This document shows, one piece after another, positions 26,302 to 35,349 of a stretch of DNA of 64,000 nt. The DNA comes from Acholeplasma sp. Lineage in GTDB: Bacteria; Bacillota_I; Bacilli_A; Acholeplasmatales; Acholeplasmataceae. Positions within the stretch are counted from its first letter, which is position 1. Each line of letters opens with the position of its first letter. The DNA lies in NCBI GenBank assembly GCA_003605085.1, contig QZKD01000028.1, positions 1 to 64,000 of the forward strand, written 5' to 3'. The notes beneath the pieces are model-generated. The model was not told the DNA's origin, made no database searches, and saw only the letters and a program-made list of their open reading frames with translations. Position numbers and translations under genes: made by a program.

Positions 26302-26319
26302 ATTAAGGAATACCTTAAT
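26302..26319. promoter_or_regulatory. Operator candidate for a DtxR/MntR-family repressor
   Basis: ATTAAGG-AATA-CCTTAAT is a perfect 7-bp inverted repeat centred about 20 bases past the -10 and just before the ribosome site of the ZIP gene. Size and AT-rich arms resemble DtxR/MntR-type boxes, and a DtxR-family gene is second in the same operon. Metal-dependent autorepression is inferred. Confidence 0.65.
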
Positions 26320-26338
26320 ATAGAGGTGGTGGAATACT

Positions 26339-27163
26339 ATGCTTACATGGTTTATGGGGTTAGAGGTTTGGGTACAAGCATTGTTAGGGACGCTCTTTAC
26401 TTGGGGAATGACAGCCATTGGGGCTGCGCTTGTTTTCCTCTTTAAGAATATACAGCGCAATATGTTTAACCTGATGTTGGGATTTGCATCAGGAGTCATG
26501 ATTGCTGCGTCATTTTGGAGTTTACTATCCCCAGCTATAGAAATGGCAGAAGATCAAGGTGTCATTGCATGGGTAGTGGTTGCTATTGGCTTTGCACTGG
26601 GTGGAGCTTTTCTTTATTTAGCGGATAAGATTGTACCCCACATGCATTTTGGGTTTAATCATGATAAAGAAGGGATTAAAACAAATTTAAAACGCAACAT
26701 CCTTCTTGTTTTTGCAATAACTCTTCATAATATTCCTGAAGGACTCGCCGTCGGTGTCGCATTTGGTGCCATTCAATATTTCTCAGGTGATCTTGTTGCT
26801 GCAACCCTATCAGCGGTTGGACTTGCTATCGGGATTGGGATTCAAAACTTTCCTGAAGGGGCAGCTGTATCCATTCCTCTACGTCAGGAAGGTATGAGCC
26901 GTGGGAAAGCGTTTCTTCTCGGTCAGGCATCGGGTTTAGTTGAACCGATTGCAGCAGTTTTAGGGGCTATTTTAGTCACTTATGTCTCCAGTGTTTTACC
27001 TTATGCACTTGCGTTTGCTGCTGGAGCTATGATCTATGTTGTTGTAGAAGAACTTATTCCAGAAGCACAGCAAAAACAAACGCCTAAAGGTGCGCACTAT
27101 GCGACATTAGGTGTGATGATTGGATTTATCATTATGATGATTTTAGATGTCGCATTAGGATAG
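26339..27163 (+). CDS. ZIP-family metal transporter
   Basis: A 274-residue polytopic membrane protein with eight predicted helices. The metal-binding helices carry HNIPEGLAVG and QNFPEGAAVS, the signature pair of ZIP transporters (zinc, manganese or iron uptake). The loop HMHFGFNHD between helices 3 and 4 is His-rich, also typical. ATG at 26339 has AGAGGTGG upstream. First gene of an operon with a DtxR-family repressor and two MgtE paralogues. The palindrome at 26302-26319 suggests metal-dependent control. Confidence 0.9.
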   Translation: MLTWFMGLEVWVQALLGTLFTWGMTAIGAALVFLFKNIQRNMFNLMLGFASGVMIAASFWSLLSPAIEMAEDQGVIAWVVVAIGFALGGAFLYLADKIVPHMHFGFNHDKEGIKTNLKRNILLVFAITLHNIPEGLAVGVAFGAIQYFSGDLVAATLSAVGLAIGIGIQNFPEGAAVSIPLRQEGMSRGKAFLLGQASGLVEPIAAVLGAILVTYVSSVLPYALAFAAGAMIYVVVEELIPEAQQKQTPKGAHYATLGVMIGFIIMMILDVALG

Positions 27164-27173
27164 AGGTGTAAGC

Positions 27174-27833
27174 ATGAATAGGGCTGAAGAAGACTATATA
27201 AAATCGATTTATGAACTCACGGTTGAACGAAAGCAACCATTGATTAAATCGAATGAATTGACAGATCGTTTAGGATTTACCGATCAAAGTGTCAATGAAA
27301 TGATTAAAAAACTTGTCCAAAAGCATCTCGTGAATTTTATTCCATACAAAGGTATTTCACTCACGAAAAAAGGTAAAGATGTAGCGATCAGAATGGTCCG
27401 TGCTCATCGCATCTGGGAAGTCTTTCTCACGGAAAAATTAGGTTTTTCATGGGAAAATGTTCATGATGCCGCTGAACAATTAGAACACGCCACGACCAAT
27501 GATGTTCTACTTAAACTCTATCAATATCTTGGAGAGCCAAAATTTTGTCAGCATGGTAATCCGATTCCGGATTTTTCTGGACATGCACTTGAAGTTGCCA
27601 CGACTTCACTTATAGAGACGAAGCCTGGGGATCGTTTTATTTTGATGCGTGTTTTGGATCATAAAGAATTACTCACATATCTCAATGAACAAAGTATTGT
27701 ATTGTATCAAGAGTTTGAAGTTATCGAAAAAGATGTTTTCAATGGAATTCTCGTGATTAAAATTCAAGAGACAATAAAAAATCTTACATTGAAAACAGCG
27801 TCTATGCTATTTGGGAAAATTATGAAAACATAA
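27174..27833 (+). CDS. DtxR/MntR-family metal-dependent repressor
   Basis: A 219-residue protein. An N-terminal winged helix (EDYIKSIYELTVER, then LTDRLGFTDQSVNEMIKKL) and a dimerisation/metal domain (RAHRIWEVFL, LEHATTNDV) match DtxR/IdeR/MntR. A C-terminal domain of about 75 residues (KPGDRFILMRVLDHKELL) resembles the SH3/FeoA-like third domain. It sits 10 bases after the ZIP gene and 20 before mgtE, so it probably senses the metal that this operon moves. Which metal is not visible from the sequence. Confidence 0.88.
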   Translation: MNRAEEDYIKSIYELTVERKQPLIKSNELTDRLGFTDQSVNEMIKKLVQKHLVNFIPYKGISLTKKGKDVAIRMVRAHRIWEVFLTEKLGFSWENVHDAAEQLEHATTNDVLLKLYQYLGEPKFCQHGNPIPDFSGHALEVATTSLIETKPGDRFILMRVLDHKELLTYLNEQSIVLYQEFEVIEKDVFNGILVIKIQETIKNLTLKTASMLFGKIMKT

Positions 27834-27853
27834 AAGAAAGATAGGTGAAGTGC

Positions 27854-29179
27854 ATGCTCAAAGAACTATTACAAACCGAAAACAAAAAAGGTCTCATAGA
27901 GTTTATCGAAGAGACACATGCACATGATTTAGCCTCTCTTTTTAATGAATTAAATGATGACGAAAAAGCGAAAGTCTTTGAATTATTAAGCAGTGAGAAA
28001 CTTGCTGAACTTGTGAGTTATCTTGAAGCTGATGATGCTGCAGATGTCCTTGCGGATCTCGATATTGAAAAGCAAGTTGAACTGGTTGAAATGATGGAAC
28101 CAGATGATGCAGCTGACGTCATTCAAGAACTCGAAAAAGATGAAAAATCAGAACTTATTGAAAAATTAAGTGAAGATTCAGATATTCTTGAGCTCATCGG
28201 ATATGATGAAGATGAAACAGGGTCAGCGATGACCAATCTATTGATTGAGATTCATCCCAAAATGGATGTCAAAGAAGCGACAAAGAAAGTGATTAAAGAA
28301 GCGAATGAAGTAGAATCCATCAACACACTCTTTATCACTGAAGATGATGGAAGATACGTAGGATCTATTCCCCTTCGTATTTTGCTTAAGGCAAAATCCC
28401 CACTTGAAGTTGGAGAATTGATTGAAGAATATCCTTTTGTCTATGACAAAGATCCTATCAGCAAAACGATTCAAAGTATACGTAATTACGGGATATACGA
28501 AATGCCTGTTCTCGATAAAGACTTAAAACTCGTAGGCATGATTACTTTAGATGATGCACTTGATATCTACCAAGAAGAAGCCCAAGAAGATTATGAAAAA
28601 CTTGCAGCATTACCTGAAACCGATGAAGAACATGGTTCGATAAGAACAGCACTCCATCGTCTGCCCTGGCTTTTATCATTACTGATTGTGTCGATACCAC
28701 TTTCCATGGTCACACGGCAATTTGAGCATATTATTACAGCTGTCGCCATTTTAATCGTTTTTCAACCCCTTATTTTGGGATCTGCGGGGAATGTAGCAAC
28801 ACAAACACTTGCGGTTACACTTAAAATGATTGCTTCTCATGAAAAAGGAATATTTAGAAATTCTTTTAGAGAAATCATTACTGGGGTTTTGAATGGATTA
28901 GTGATCGGAAGTATCGCATTTTTAATCACCTATCTTTTTTCATTCATCAATACAAGCATGACAGATCATGCCATCACGATCAGTTTAATTATTGGTCTAT
29001 CACTATGGGTTATGCTCAGCTTAGCCCCAGTATTAGCGATACTCATTCCACTGACCCTTCATAGTTTAAAAATAGATCCTGCCGTCGCATCAGGTCCTTT
29101 TATCACGACATTGATCGATGTGACTGCATCATTGGTCTACTTCGGCATGGCCACCATATTGTTGGGAGGGATTGTGTGA
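27854..29179 (+). CDS. MgtE-family magnesium/divalent cation channel, paralogue 1
   Basis: A 441-residue protein with the MgtE plan: an N-terminal superhelical domain with EADDAADVLADL and EPDDAADVIQEL (residues 60-95), two CBS domains (about 130-260), and five membrane helices. The channel signature here reads GSAGNVATQTLAV. A conserved Asp in the last helix (TLIDVTASLVYFG) is kept. ATG at 27854 follows AGGTG; a GTG at 27845 is rejected because it overlaps that ribosome site. Its stop overlaps the start of the second paralogue. Confidence 0.9.
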   Translation: MLKELLQTENKKGLIEFIEETHAHDLASLFNELNDDEKAKVFELLSSEKLAELVSYLEADDAADVLADLDIEKQVELVEMMEPDDAADVIQELEKDEKSELIEKLSEDSDILELIGYDEDETGSAMTNLLIEIHPKMDVKEATKKVIKEANEVESINTLFITEDDGRYVGSIPLRILLKAKSPLEVGELIEEYPFVYDKDPISKTIQSIRNYGIYEMPVLDKDLKLVGMITLDDALDIYQEEAQEDYEKLAALPETDEEHGSIRTALHRLPWLLSLLIVSIPLSMVTRQFEHIITAVAILIVFQPLILGSAGNVATQTLAVTLKMIASHEKGIFRNSFREIITGVLNGLVIGSIAFLITYLFSFINTSMTDHAITISLIIGLSLWVMLSLAPVLAILIPLTLHSLKIDPAVASGPFITTLIDVTASLVYFGMATILLGGIV

Positions 29180-30516
29180 TGAAAAAGTTAAACTTTAAAG
29201 CCAACGACACCCAATTCAAGAAAAATATCAAGCCGATTTTAGCCTATGATTTGTCTAATGTATATCCCAATCTTGAAGTAGAAGAGAAAAAAAGACTTTT
29301 AGATTTGATGGGTTTGGATAAGATGACCGATATGTTTGTTGAACTCGATGTGGAAGATCAACTTGATTTGCTACATTACCTAGATGATGTCAAAAAACGA
29401 TCTTTATTTAGAAATATGGAATCGGATGATTTAAAAGAGTTTCTTAGTGATATCGATGATGATCTTCGATTAGAAATGATGGTTTACCTAACCAAAGTTA
29501 AACAAAAAACTATTGCACTTTTACTCACCTATGATGAAGACGAGGCAGCATCGATTATGTCTCCTGATTTTATGACTATATCGATTGATGACACCATTAA
29601 AGAAGCTACGGATCATGTGATTAAAGATTCACGCGATATTGATTATATCGATACGATCTATGTGGTTGATGATCAAGATAAAATGATAGGCTATGTGGAT
29701 TTAAAGGATTTGATCATTGCGAGAAATTCGAGTGCAATAAAAAAGATTATGGAAGATGATTTTCAATTTGTTTTTTCAGATGAACCTATTGAAAAAGCGA
29801 TTCAGACCGTAGTGAACTATGACAGAAATGTCATTCCCGTCTTGGATTCTGAAATGCATATATTAGGCATCCTAACGGCGGATGATATCTTTGATGAGCT
29901 TATTGAAAGCACAGAGTCAGATTATCAGAATTTGGCATTGTTGGGCGATCATGAATCAGATTCATCCGCTTTAGAAAGAGTACGTCAGCGTTTGCCTTGG
30001 CTTATGTTAGCTGTACTTCTCAATTTAGTGAATGCAAGTATTTTATCCCTATTTGAAGCAACCTTAATCCAAGTTTCAGCCATTGTTTTATTTCAACCTA
30101 TGATCTTAGGGATGGCGGGTAATATTGGAACGCAAGCACTCGCAGTCACTATTTTAGGAATCCACAAAAATGAGTTTGAAGAGAAATCCTTACCTAAAAG
30201 ACATGTCTTAAAAGAAATAGGAGTCGGCTTATTCAACAGCATTTTATTAGGTTTAACAGCGTTTGGATTTGTCACACTTTATTTAACTTTACTACCTACT
30301 GCTGGAACAGAGCAACCTTATCAAATGGGTTTGGTGGTCTTCAGTGCTGTCTTTGGATCGATGTTCATCTCATCACAAATGGGAGTGTTTGTACCGATAC
30401 TTATGAATCGTTTTGGGCAAGATCCCTCTGCGGCATCAGGTCCCATGATGACGACCATTAATGACTTGGTTGCCCTCATGATTTACTTTGGAATTGCAAC
30501 ACTTGCCTTTTTGTGA
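29179..30516 (+). CDS. MgtE-family magnesium/divalent cation channel, paralogue 2
   Basis: A 445-residue paralogue with N-terminal domain, CBS pair and five helices. The signature is GMAGNIGTQALAV, and the Asp of the last helix is in TINDLVALMIYFG. It is more diverged in the N-terminal domain: the EPDDAAD-type repeats are replaced by LDVEDQLDLLHYL and MESDDLKEFLSDI. It starts at ATG 29179 after GGGAGGG, overlapping the previous stop. MgtE normally forms a homodimer. The tight tandem suggests a possible heterodimer or two regulated variants. Confidence 0.9.
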   Translation: MKKLNFKANDTQFKKNIKPILAYDLSNVYPNLEVEEKKRLLDLMGLDKMTDMFVELDVEDQLDLLHYLDDVKKRSLFRNMESDDLKEFLSDIDDDLRLEMMVYLTKVKQKTIALLLTYDEDEAASIMSPDFMTISIDDTIKEATDHVIKDSRDIDYIDTIYVVDDQDKMIGYVDLKDLIIARNSSAIKKIMEDDFQFVFSDEPIEKAIQTVVNYDRNVIPVLDSEMHILGILTADDIFDELIESTESDYQNLALLGDHESDSSALERVRQRLPWLMLAVLLNLVNASILSLFEATLIQVSAIVLFQPMILGMAGNIGTQALAVTILGIHKNEFEEKSLPKRHVLKEIGVGLFNSILLGLTAFGFVTLYLTLLPTAGTEQPYQMGLVVFSAVFGSMFISSQMGVFVPILMNRFGQDPSAASGPMMTTINDLVALMIYFGIATLAFL

Positions 30517-30587
30517 GATTTTGTGTGATTTAGATATAGTTCATCCTTTGATGTTATAATAAAAGAAAATGATAAGCGAGGTCAATC

Positions 30588-32078
30588 ATGGAAAATTATC
30601 TAAAAACGTATGTAGAATATCGTAAGAAGATTAAAGCTTATGGATATTTTGTTTGGCTCATGAGCTGGGATCAAGAAACAGAGGCTCCTGATGCATCAGT
30701 CGAATATCGCACCAAACAATATCAAGTTCTGGCGGAAGAATTTTATAAAATCGAATCTGCTCCTGAATATTTAGAAGCTGTAGATTATCTATTTGCGCAT
30801 CTTGATGAGATTGATGATAAAGATTTAAAGGTTGAAATCAAACAAGCTGAAAAAGCTTTACGCATGGTCAAGAAGGTTCCAAAAGATGAACTCCTTGAAT
30901 ATCAAGTCTTGACATCCCAAGCATCCCATGTGTGGTCAAAAGCAAAGAATGAAAACAACTTTTCGATGTATCAACCAACCCTTGAAAAGATCTTTGTGTT
31001 CAATCGTAAACTTGTCAAGTATCTAGAAACCGATGAACTCAAAGGATATGATATCCTCCTCGATATGTTTGAAGAAGGATTCACACAAAAAGAATACAAC
31101 CTATTCTTTAACACTTTAAAAGAAAAGTTGGTTCCCTTTGTCAAAGAAGTGACAGCTAAGAAAGACAAATTCTCAAGAAAACTAACCAAAGGTGTTTTCC
31201 CAAGAGAGAAACAAAAGCAGTTTTCTGAATATCTTATCGACGTCTTCGCGTATGATCGGACACGTGGATTACTCAAAGAATCTGCACATCCTTTCACCTC
31301 AGGCGTCACCTCGACAGATACTAGAATTACGACACATTATTACGAAAACAATCTCACATCATCTATATTCTCATCGATTCATGAAATGGGTCATGCTCTC
31401 TACGAAATTCAAAATGATCCTAAATATGACGATACGTTCCTTCATGGTGGCACAAGTTTAGGTATTCACGAATCCCAATCCCGCATGTACGAAAACATGT
31501 TTGGACGATCCAAAGCCTTTTGGACAGTCCATTATCCTAAGCTTCAAGAAATTTTTAATAAAGAACTTAAAGGAATCACACTTGATGAATTTGTAGCTTT
31601 TGTTAATAAATCCGAACGTTCTTTAATTCGAGTAGAAGCCGATGAACTTACCTATGCACTTCATATCATGATACGTTATGAAATTGAAAAAGAACTCATT
31701 GATGGTAAACTCAAAGTCAAAGATTTACCCAAACGTTGGAATAAACTCTATTATGACTATCTAGGTATTCGTCCAAAGACAGATAAAGAAGGTGTCCTAC
31801 AGGACATTCATTGGTCCGGTGGAGCGATTGGTTATTTCCCAACCTATGCACTCGGTTCAGCCTATGCAGCACAAATTTATCAAGCGATGAATAAAGATTT
31901 AAACATTGAAGAAGCATTATTAAATAATAATATCAAAGCGATTAATGCATGGACAAAAGAACACATTCATAAGTTTGCCTCATCGAAGACTCCAAAAGAA
32001 ATCTTGATGATTGCAACAAAAGAAGCATTTAATCCCATGTATTATGTCGATTATCTAAAAAACAAGTATCAACGCTAA
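30588..32078 (+). CDS. M32-family metallocarboxypeptidase (Taq type)
   Basis: A cytosolic zinc carboxypeptidase of 496 residues that removes C-terminal residues from peptides. The zinc site is SSIHEMGHALYE (HExxH), with the third ligand Glu in LGIHESQSRMYEN downstream. The conserved helical fold begins with WDQETEAP near residue 25, a family marker. ATG at 30588 is preceded by AGCGAGG. An extended -10 TGTTATAAT lies at 30552-30560. It reads into the serine dehydratase gene 13 bases later, so the two may form a peptide/amino-acid use unit. Confidence 0.94.
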   Translation: MENYLKTYVEYRKKIKAYGYFVWLMSWDQETEAPDASVEYRTKQYQVLAEEFYKIESAPEYLEAVDYLFAHLDEIDDKDLKVEIKQAEKALRMVKKVPKDELLEYQVLTSQASHVWSKAKNENNFSMYQPTLEKIFVFNRKLVKYLETDELKGYDILLDMFEEGFTQKEYNLFFNTLKEKLVPFVKEVTAKKDKFSRKLTKGVFPREKQKQFSEYLIDVFAYDRTRGLLKESAHPFTSGVTSTDTRITTHYYENNLTSSIFSSIHEMGHALYEIQNDPKYDDTFLHGGTSLGIHESQSRMYENMFGRSKAFWTVHYPKLQEIFNKELKGITLDEFVAFVNKSERSLIRVEADELTYALHIMIRYEIEKELIDGKLKVKDLPKRWNKLYYDYLGIRPKTDKEGVLQDIHWSGGAIGYFPTYALGSAYAAQIYQAMNKDLNIEEALLNNNIKAINAWTKEHIHKFASSKTPKEILMIATKEAFNPMYYVDYLKNKYQR

Positions 32079-32091
32079 AGGATCTGATTTG

Positions 32092-33306
32092 ATGTTATCC
32101 ATCCGTTCGCTCTATCAAGTGGGATACGGTCCATCCTCATCGCATACGATGGGACCTGCCAAGGCAGCTAAGATGACAAAAGAGCGTTGCCCATCTGCGG
32201 ATTATTTTGAAATTACCTTGTATAATTCTTTAGCACTTACCGGAAAAGGACACTTAACCGAAGAAGCGATCAAAGAGTCACTGGCGCCATGCACTGTGGC
32301 TTTTTTGACGTCTATCGATCTGGCAAAACATCCCAATACACTAGTCATTAAAGCATTTGAAGGACCTCATTTGATTGCAGAGTATGAAGTTATGAGCACA
32401 GGTGGCGGGCGTATTGTCTTTCAAGGCGAAATGTCTGACGAAGTCCATATCTACCCGCATAAAACATTCAAAGAGATTAAAAAATATTGTAAAGCACATC
32501 ATATGACTCTTCATGATTATGTCTATGAGGTTGAAGGTGAAGACATCAAAATTTTTCTTGATGAGATATGGGAAGCGATGCGTCTATCGATAGTCAAGGG
32601 GATTGCGACTCACGGGATCCTCCCTGGTCCATTAAAGATGAGACGTAAAGCTCCTGAACTTTACAGTAAAATCAAGGCGAATGAAGTTCCAGAGATTACC
32701 GAAAACAGACTCGTCGCAAGCTATGCATTTGCTGTCTCTGAAGAAAATGCAGGCGGCGGTATTATTGTCACGGCACCTACCTGTGGTGCATGTGGAGTTT
32801 TACCTGCAGTCTTATATTATATGCATGAAAAACATCAAGTTATTACCCATGAACGTATCATCAATGCACTGGCCGTTGCGGGTCTCATTGGTAATCTTAT
32901 CAAACATAATGCCTCCATTTCAGGTGCTGTTGCAGGATGTCAAGCCGAAGTGGGAAGTGCATGTTCAATGGCTGCAGCTGCTCACGCAACACTCTTTAAC
33001 CTTTCGATGGATCAAATCGAATATGCAGCAGAAATCGCTATGGAACATCATTTGGGTTTAACATGTGATCCAGTCAATGGATATGTTCAAATTCCCTGTA
33101 TTGAGCGTAATGCTGTCGCAGCCCTTCGGGCGATTGATGCCTGTGGACTCGCCTACTTTTTAACCGATTCAAGAAAGATTTCCTTAGATACCGTTATTCA
33201 GACGATGTATCAGACGGGTTTGGACATGCATCAATCGTACAAAGAAACCTCACAAGGTGGACTGGCGTTCTACTTCAAGGAGGAAGAAGATGTTAACTGT
33301 TGGTAG
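32092..33306 (+). CDS. sdaA: L-serine dehydratase, single-chain iron-sulfur type
   Basis: Deaminates L-serine to pyruvate and ammonia using a [4Fe-4S] cluster. The 404 residues join the beta domain (GPSSSHTMGPAKAA at residue 15) and the alpha domain (APTCGACGVLPAV). Cluster cysteines lie in PTCGACG, LTCDPVNG and QIPCIERN. In many Bacillota these domains are two proteins (SdaAB/SdaAA); here they are fused, as in E. coli but shorter. ATG at 32092 follows AAAGGATC. Its last 17 bases overlap the methyltransferase gene. Pyruvate would feed the ppdK/pyk node. Confidence 0.92.
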   Translation: MLSIRSLYQVGYGPSSSHTMGPAKAAKMTKERCPSADYFEITLYNSLALTGKGHLTEEAIKESLAPCTVAFLTSIDLAKHPNTLVIKAFEGPHLIAEYEVMSTGGGRIVFQGEMSDEVHIYPHKTFKEIKKYCKAHHMTLHDYVYEVEGEDIKIFLDEIWEAMRLSIVKGIATHGILPGPLKMRRKAPELYSKIKANEVPEITENRLVASYAFAVSEENAGGGIIVTAPTCGACGVLPAVLYYMHEKHQVITHERIINALAVAGLIGNLIKHNASISGAVAGCQAEVGSACSMAAAAHATLFNLSMDQIEYAAEIAMEHHLGLTCDPVNGYVQIPCIERNAVAALRAIDACGLAYFLTDSRKISLDTVIQTMYQTGLDMHQSYKETSQGGLAFYFKEEEDVNCW

Positions 33307-34570
33307 TCGAATCATCGGTCAAGCAATCGATGTAGATTTTTTAGGACAAGGTGTGGTTAAACATGAAGAGTATGTCATCTTCGTGAAGTCAATGCTTTTG
33401 AGTGAAGTGGCAGAAATAGAAATCACATCACTCAAAAAGCGCTTTGCAGAGGCAAAAATCGTCTCTCTTATTGAGCGTAGTCAAAAGCGAAAAGAGATCG
33501 ATGTGATCTTAGAAAGTTGTGATCTTTTGCATATGGATGATGAAGAACAACTTGTCTGGCAGAAGAAGATTACACAAGAAACCATCAAAAAAATTGCTGG
33601 GTTAGATTTATCAGTTGGAGATACTCTCTCCGATCATCGGTTTGTGCATTATCGAAATAAATCGGTATTTCATGTTTTAAATGAACCTGTTCTTGCTTTA
33701 GGATTATATGCATTAAATAATCAGTCTCTTGTAAAAACCGAAGACTTTATTTTATCGGATCCATTAGCCAATCGTATCGTGTCTACACTTCATCAAGCGC
33801 ATATTAAAATTGAAGAACATAGTATTTGTCATCTTGCTATCCGTACCAATGAAAAACATCAAGCATTAGTGACGATCGTGTCCTATATGAAAACATTTAG
33901 AGGATTGAATCATATCGTAAGTGTACTAAAGAAGATGCCTGAGATTATAGGAATTACTTGCAATATCAAGAAGGATGAAAGACACATATTAAGTCAAGAA
34001 AGTTATTTACTTTATGGCGAACCTACCATTTTTTTATCGTTGGGATCATGGGTCTATCCGGTAAGTGATCAATCCTTTTTTCAAATCAATATTCCCGTGA
34101 TTCAGATGGCCTATGACCTGATAAAGGATCATATCAAGCCTAAGGCGAAAGTTATTGATGCATATAGTGGAGTGGGTAGTATTGGATATTATCTACTTGA
34201 TCAGGTGAGTCAAATGACATTCATTGAAGCGAATCCTGATGCCATTAAGATGGCACTTGACATCAAGTACAAGCATGAACTCACGCAAGTCACAATTCTT
34301 GAAGGAAAAGTAGAAGAATTCATTCAAGAGACCGAAGGTGATGTGCTTATTGTGGATCCACCACGATTTGGCTTGGCGAGTGAACTTACGAAGATTATCA
34401 TCGATAAAGCTTACGAGCAGATCTTCTATGTATCTTGTGATATCAAAACACTTTCTAGAGACTTATCCCTTTTAAATGATCGATATGAAGTCAAAAAGGT
34501 GATTCCCCTAAGGATGTTTCCTCAAACCACCAGTCTTGAAACATTGGTCATCATGGAGTTAAAAAAATAA
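33290..34570 (+). CDS. TrmA/RlmCD-type RNA uracil-5 methyltransferase
   Basis: A 426-residue SAM-dependent enzyme that methylates a uridine in RNA, probably 23S rRNA. An N-terminal TRAM-like domain (residues 1-50) is followed by the SAM-binding fold (DAYSGVGSIGYYL), DPPRFGL and the catalytic Cys in VSCDIKTLSRDL. The Cys-rich Fe-S motif usual near residue 70 in RlmD-type enzymes is not present: only one Cys is seen in ESCDLLHM. ATG at 33290 has AAGGAGGAAG at 33278-33287. It overlaps sdaA by 17 bases. Exact target base unknown. Confidence 0.85.
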   Translation: MLTVGSRIIGQAIDVDFLGQGVVKHEEYVIFVKSMLLSEVAEIEITSLKKRFAEAKIVSLIERSQKRKEIDVILESCDLLHMDDEEQLVWQKKITQETIKKIAGLDLSVGDTLSDHRFVHYRNKSVFHVLNEPVLALGLYALNNQSLVKTEDFILSDPLANRIVSTLHQAHIKIEEHSICHLAIRTNEKHQALVTIVSYMKTFRGLNHIVSVLKKMPEIIGITCNIKKDERHILSQESYLLYGEPTIFLSLGSWVYPVSDQSFFQINIPVIQMAYDLIKDHIKPKAKVIDAYSGVGSIGYYLLDQVSQMTFIEANPDAIKMALDIKYKHELTQVTILEGKVEEFIQETEGDVLIVDPPRFGLASELTKIIIDKAYEQIFYVSCDIKTLSRDLSLLNDRYEVKKVIPLRMFPQTTSLETLVIMELKK

Positions 34571-34598
34571 CGCAACTATCTTAGATAGTGCGTTTTTT
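34570..34598. terminator. Bidirectional terminator between convergent genes
   Basis: CGCAACTATC-TTA-GATAGTGCG (one bulged A) is flanked by a run of A before and seven T after, so it can serve the methyltransferase gene and the minus-strand hydrolase gene. Confidence 0.78.
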
Positions 34599-35197
34599 TA
34601 TCCTCTAACAAAAGGATTAAATTTTTTCTCGTGACCGATATCGGTTGTTCGTCCATGACCAGGATACACCATAATATCTTCTTCAAAGAGTTGATATATG
34701 CGTTTCACGGAACGGTAAATTGCTTGAGGATCGGATAAAGGAATATCGGTGCGACCAATGCTTTGGTAAAACAATGTATCACCAGAAAATAAGATGTGAT
34801 CGACACTTAATACGGTACTACCTTCTGAATGACCTGGGGTTTCAAAGACAGTAAATGTGAGACCAATCGCTTCAAAGGTATCTAAATCTTTTACCCAAAT
34901 ATCGACAGGGATTTCATATCCGAGTTGATTATAACTAGATTTACCCATCCAAATTTTGTCTTTGATGGGTGCATAAACAACACATGTGAAAAGATCTTTT
35001 AGCTGTTTCACGCCACCGACGTGATCAAAATGCCCATGAGTAAGATAGATTGCTTCGACACTCAAATTAAGTTTTTTAACATACCGGATTACATCATCGC
35101 TCTCATAACCTGGATCGATGATGATTGCTTTATCTGCTTCGCTTAAGATATAACAATTACTCTTTAAATTGCCTAGCGAAAACTTCATTATTTCCAT
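34598..35197 (-). CDS. Metallo-beta-lactamase-fold hydrolase (glyoxalase II-like)
   Basis: A cytosolic binuclear-metal hydrolase of 199 residues. Ligand motifs run in order: THGHFDHVGG (residues 50-60), ETPGHSEGS, FSGDTLF and VYPGHGR. Size and motif set match the YcbL/YqgX subgroup, which hydrolyses thioesters such as S-lactoylglutathione-like compounds. ATG at 35197 follows AGGTGAT; a GTG at 35206 is less likely. A minus-strand extended -10 (TGCTATAAT) sits about 20 bases upstream, giving a very short leader. Substrate not determined. Confidence 0.85.
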   Translation of the reverse strand: MEIMKFSLGNLKSNCYILSEADKAIIIDPGYESDDVIRYVKKLNLSVEAIYLTHGHFDHVGGVKQLKDLFTCVVYAPIKDKIWMGKSSYNQLGYEIPVDIWVKDLDTFEAIGLTFTVFETPGHSEGSTVLSVDHILFSGDTLFYQSIGRTDIPLSDPQAIYRSVKRIYQLFEEDIMVYPGHGRTTDIGHEKKFNPFVRG

Positions 35198-35273
35198 TGA
35201 AATCACCTATGGTATTATAGCATATATTCCCATAATGCCAAGGGAAATCGCTATTTTATCACGGTTTAATTCA

Positions 35274-35287
35274 AGTAAACGTTCTCA
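35274..35287. promoter_or_regulatory. cre-like site upstream of cysK
   Basis: AGTAAACGTTCTCA matches the cre consensus at 13 of 14. It lies about 35 bases before the TATAAT (35323-35328) that should drive cysK-cysE. Weakly supported on its own; it is listed because of the similar sites at the glycolytic genes. Confidence 0.3.
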
Positions 35288-35349
35288 AATTCGTTTTACA
35301 TGCAAAGACATACGCAATCAAGTATAATGACGATGCTAGAGGTGATACC

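Noticed and set aside
27834-27853. Mg-sensing riboswitch upstream of mgtE
   Set aside because: The gap to the preceding gene is only about 20 bases; no room for an M-box, and none is seen before the operon.
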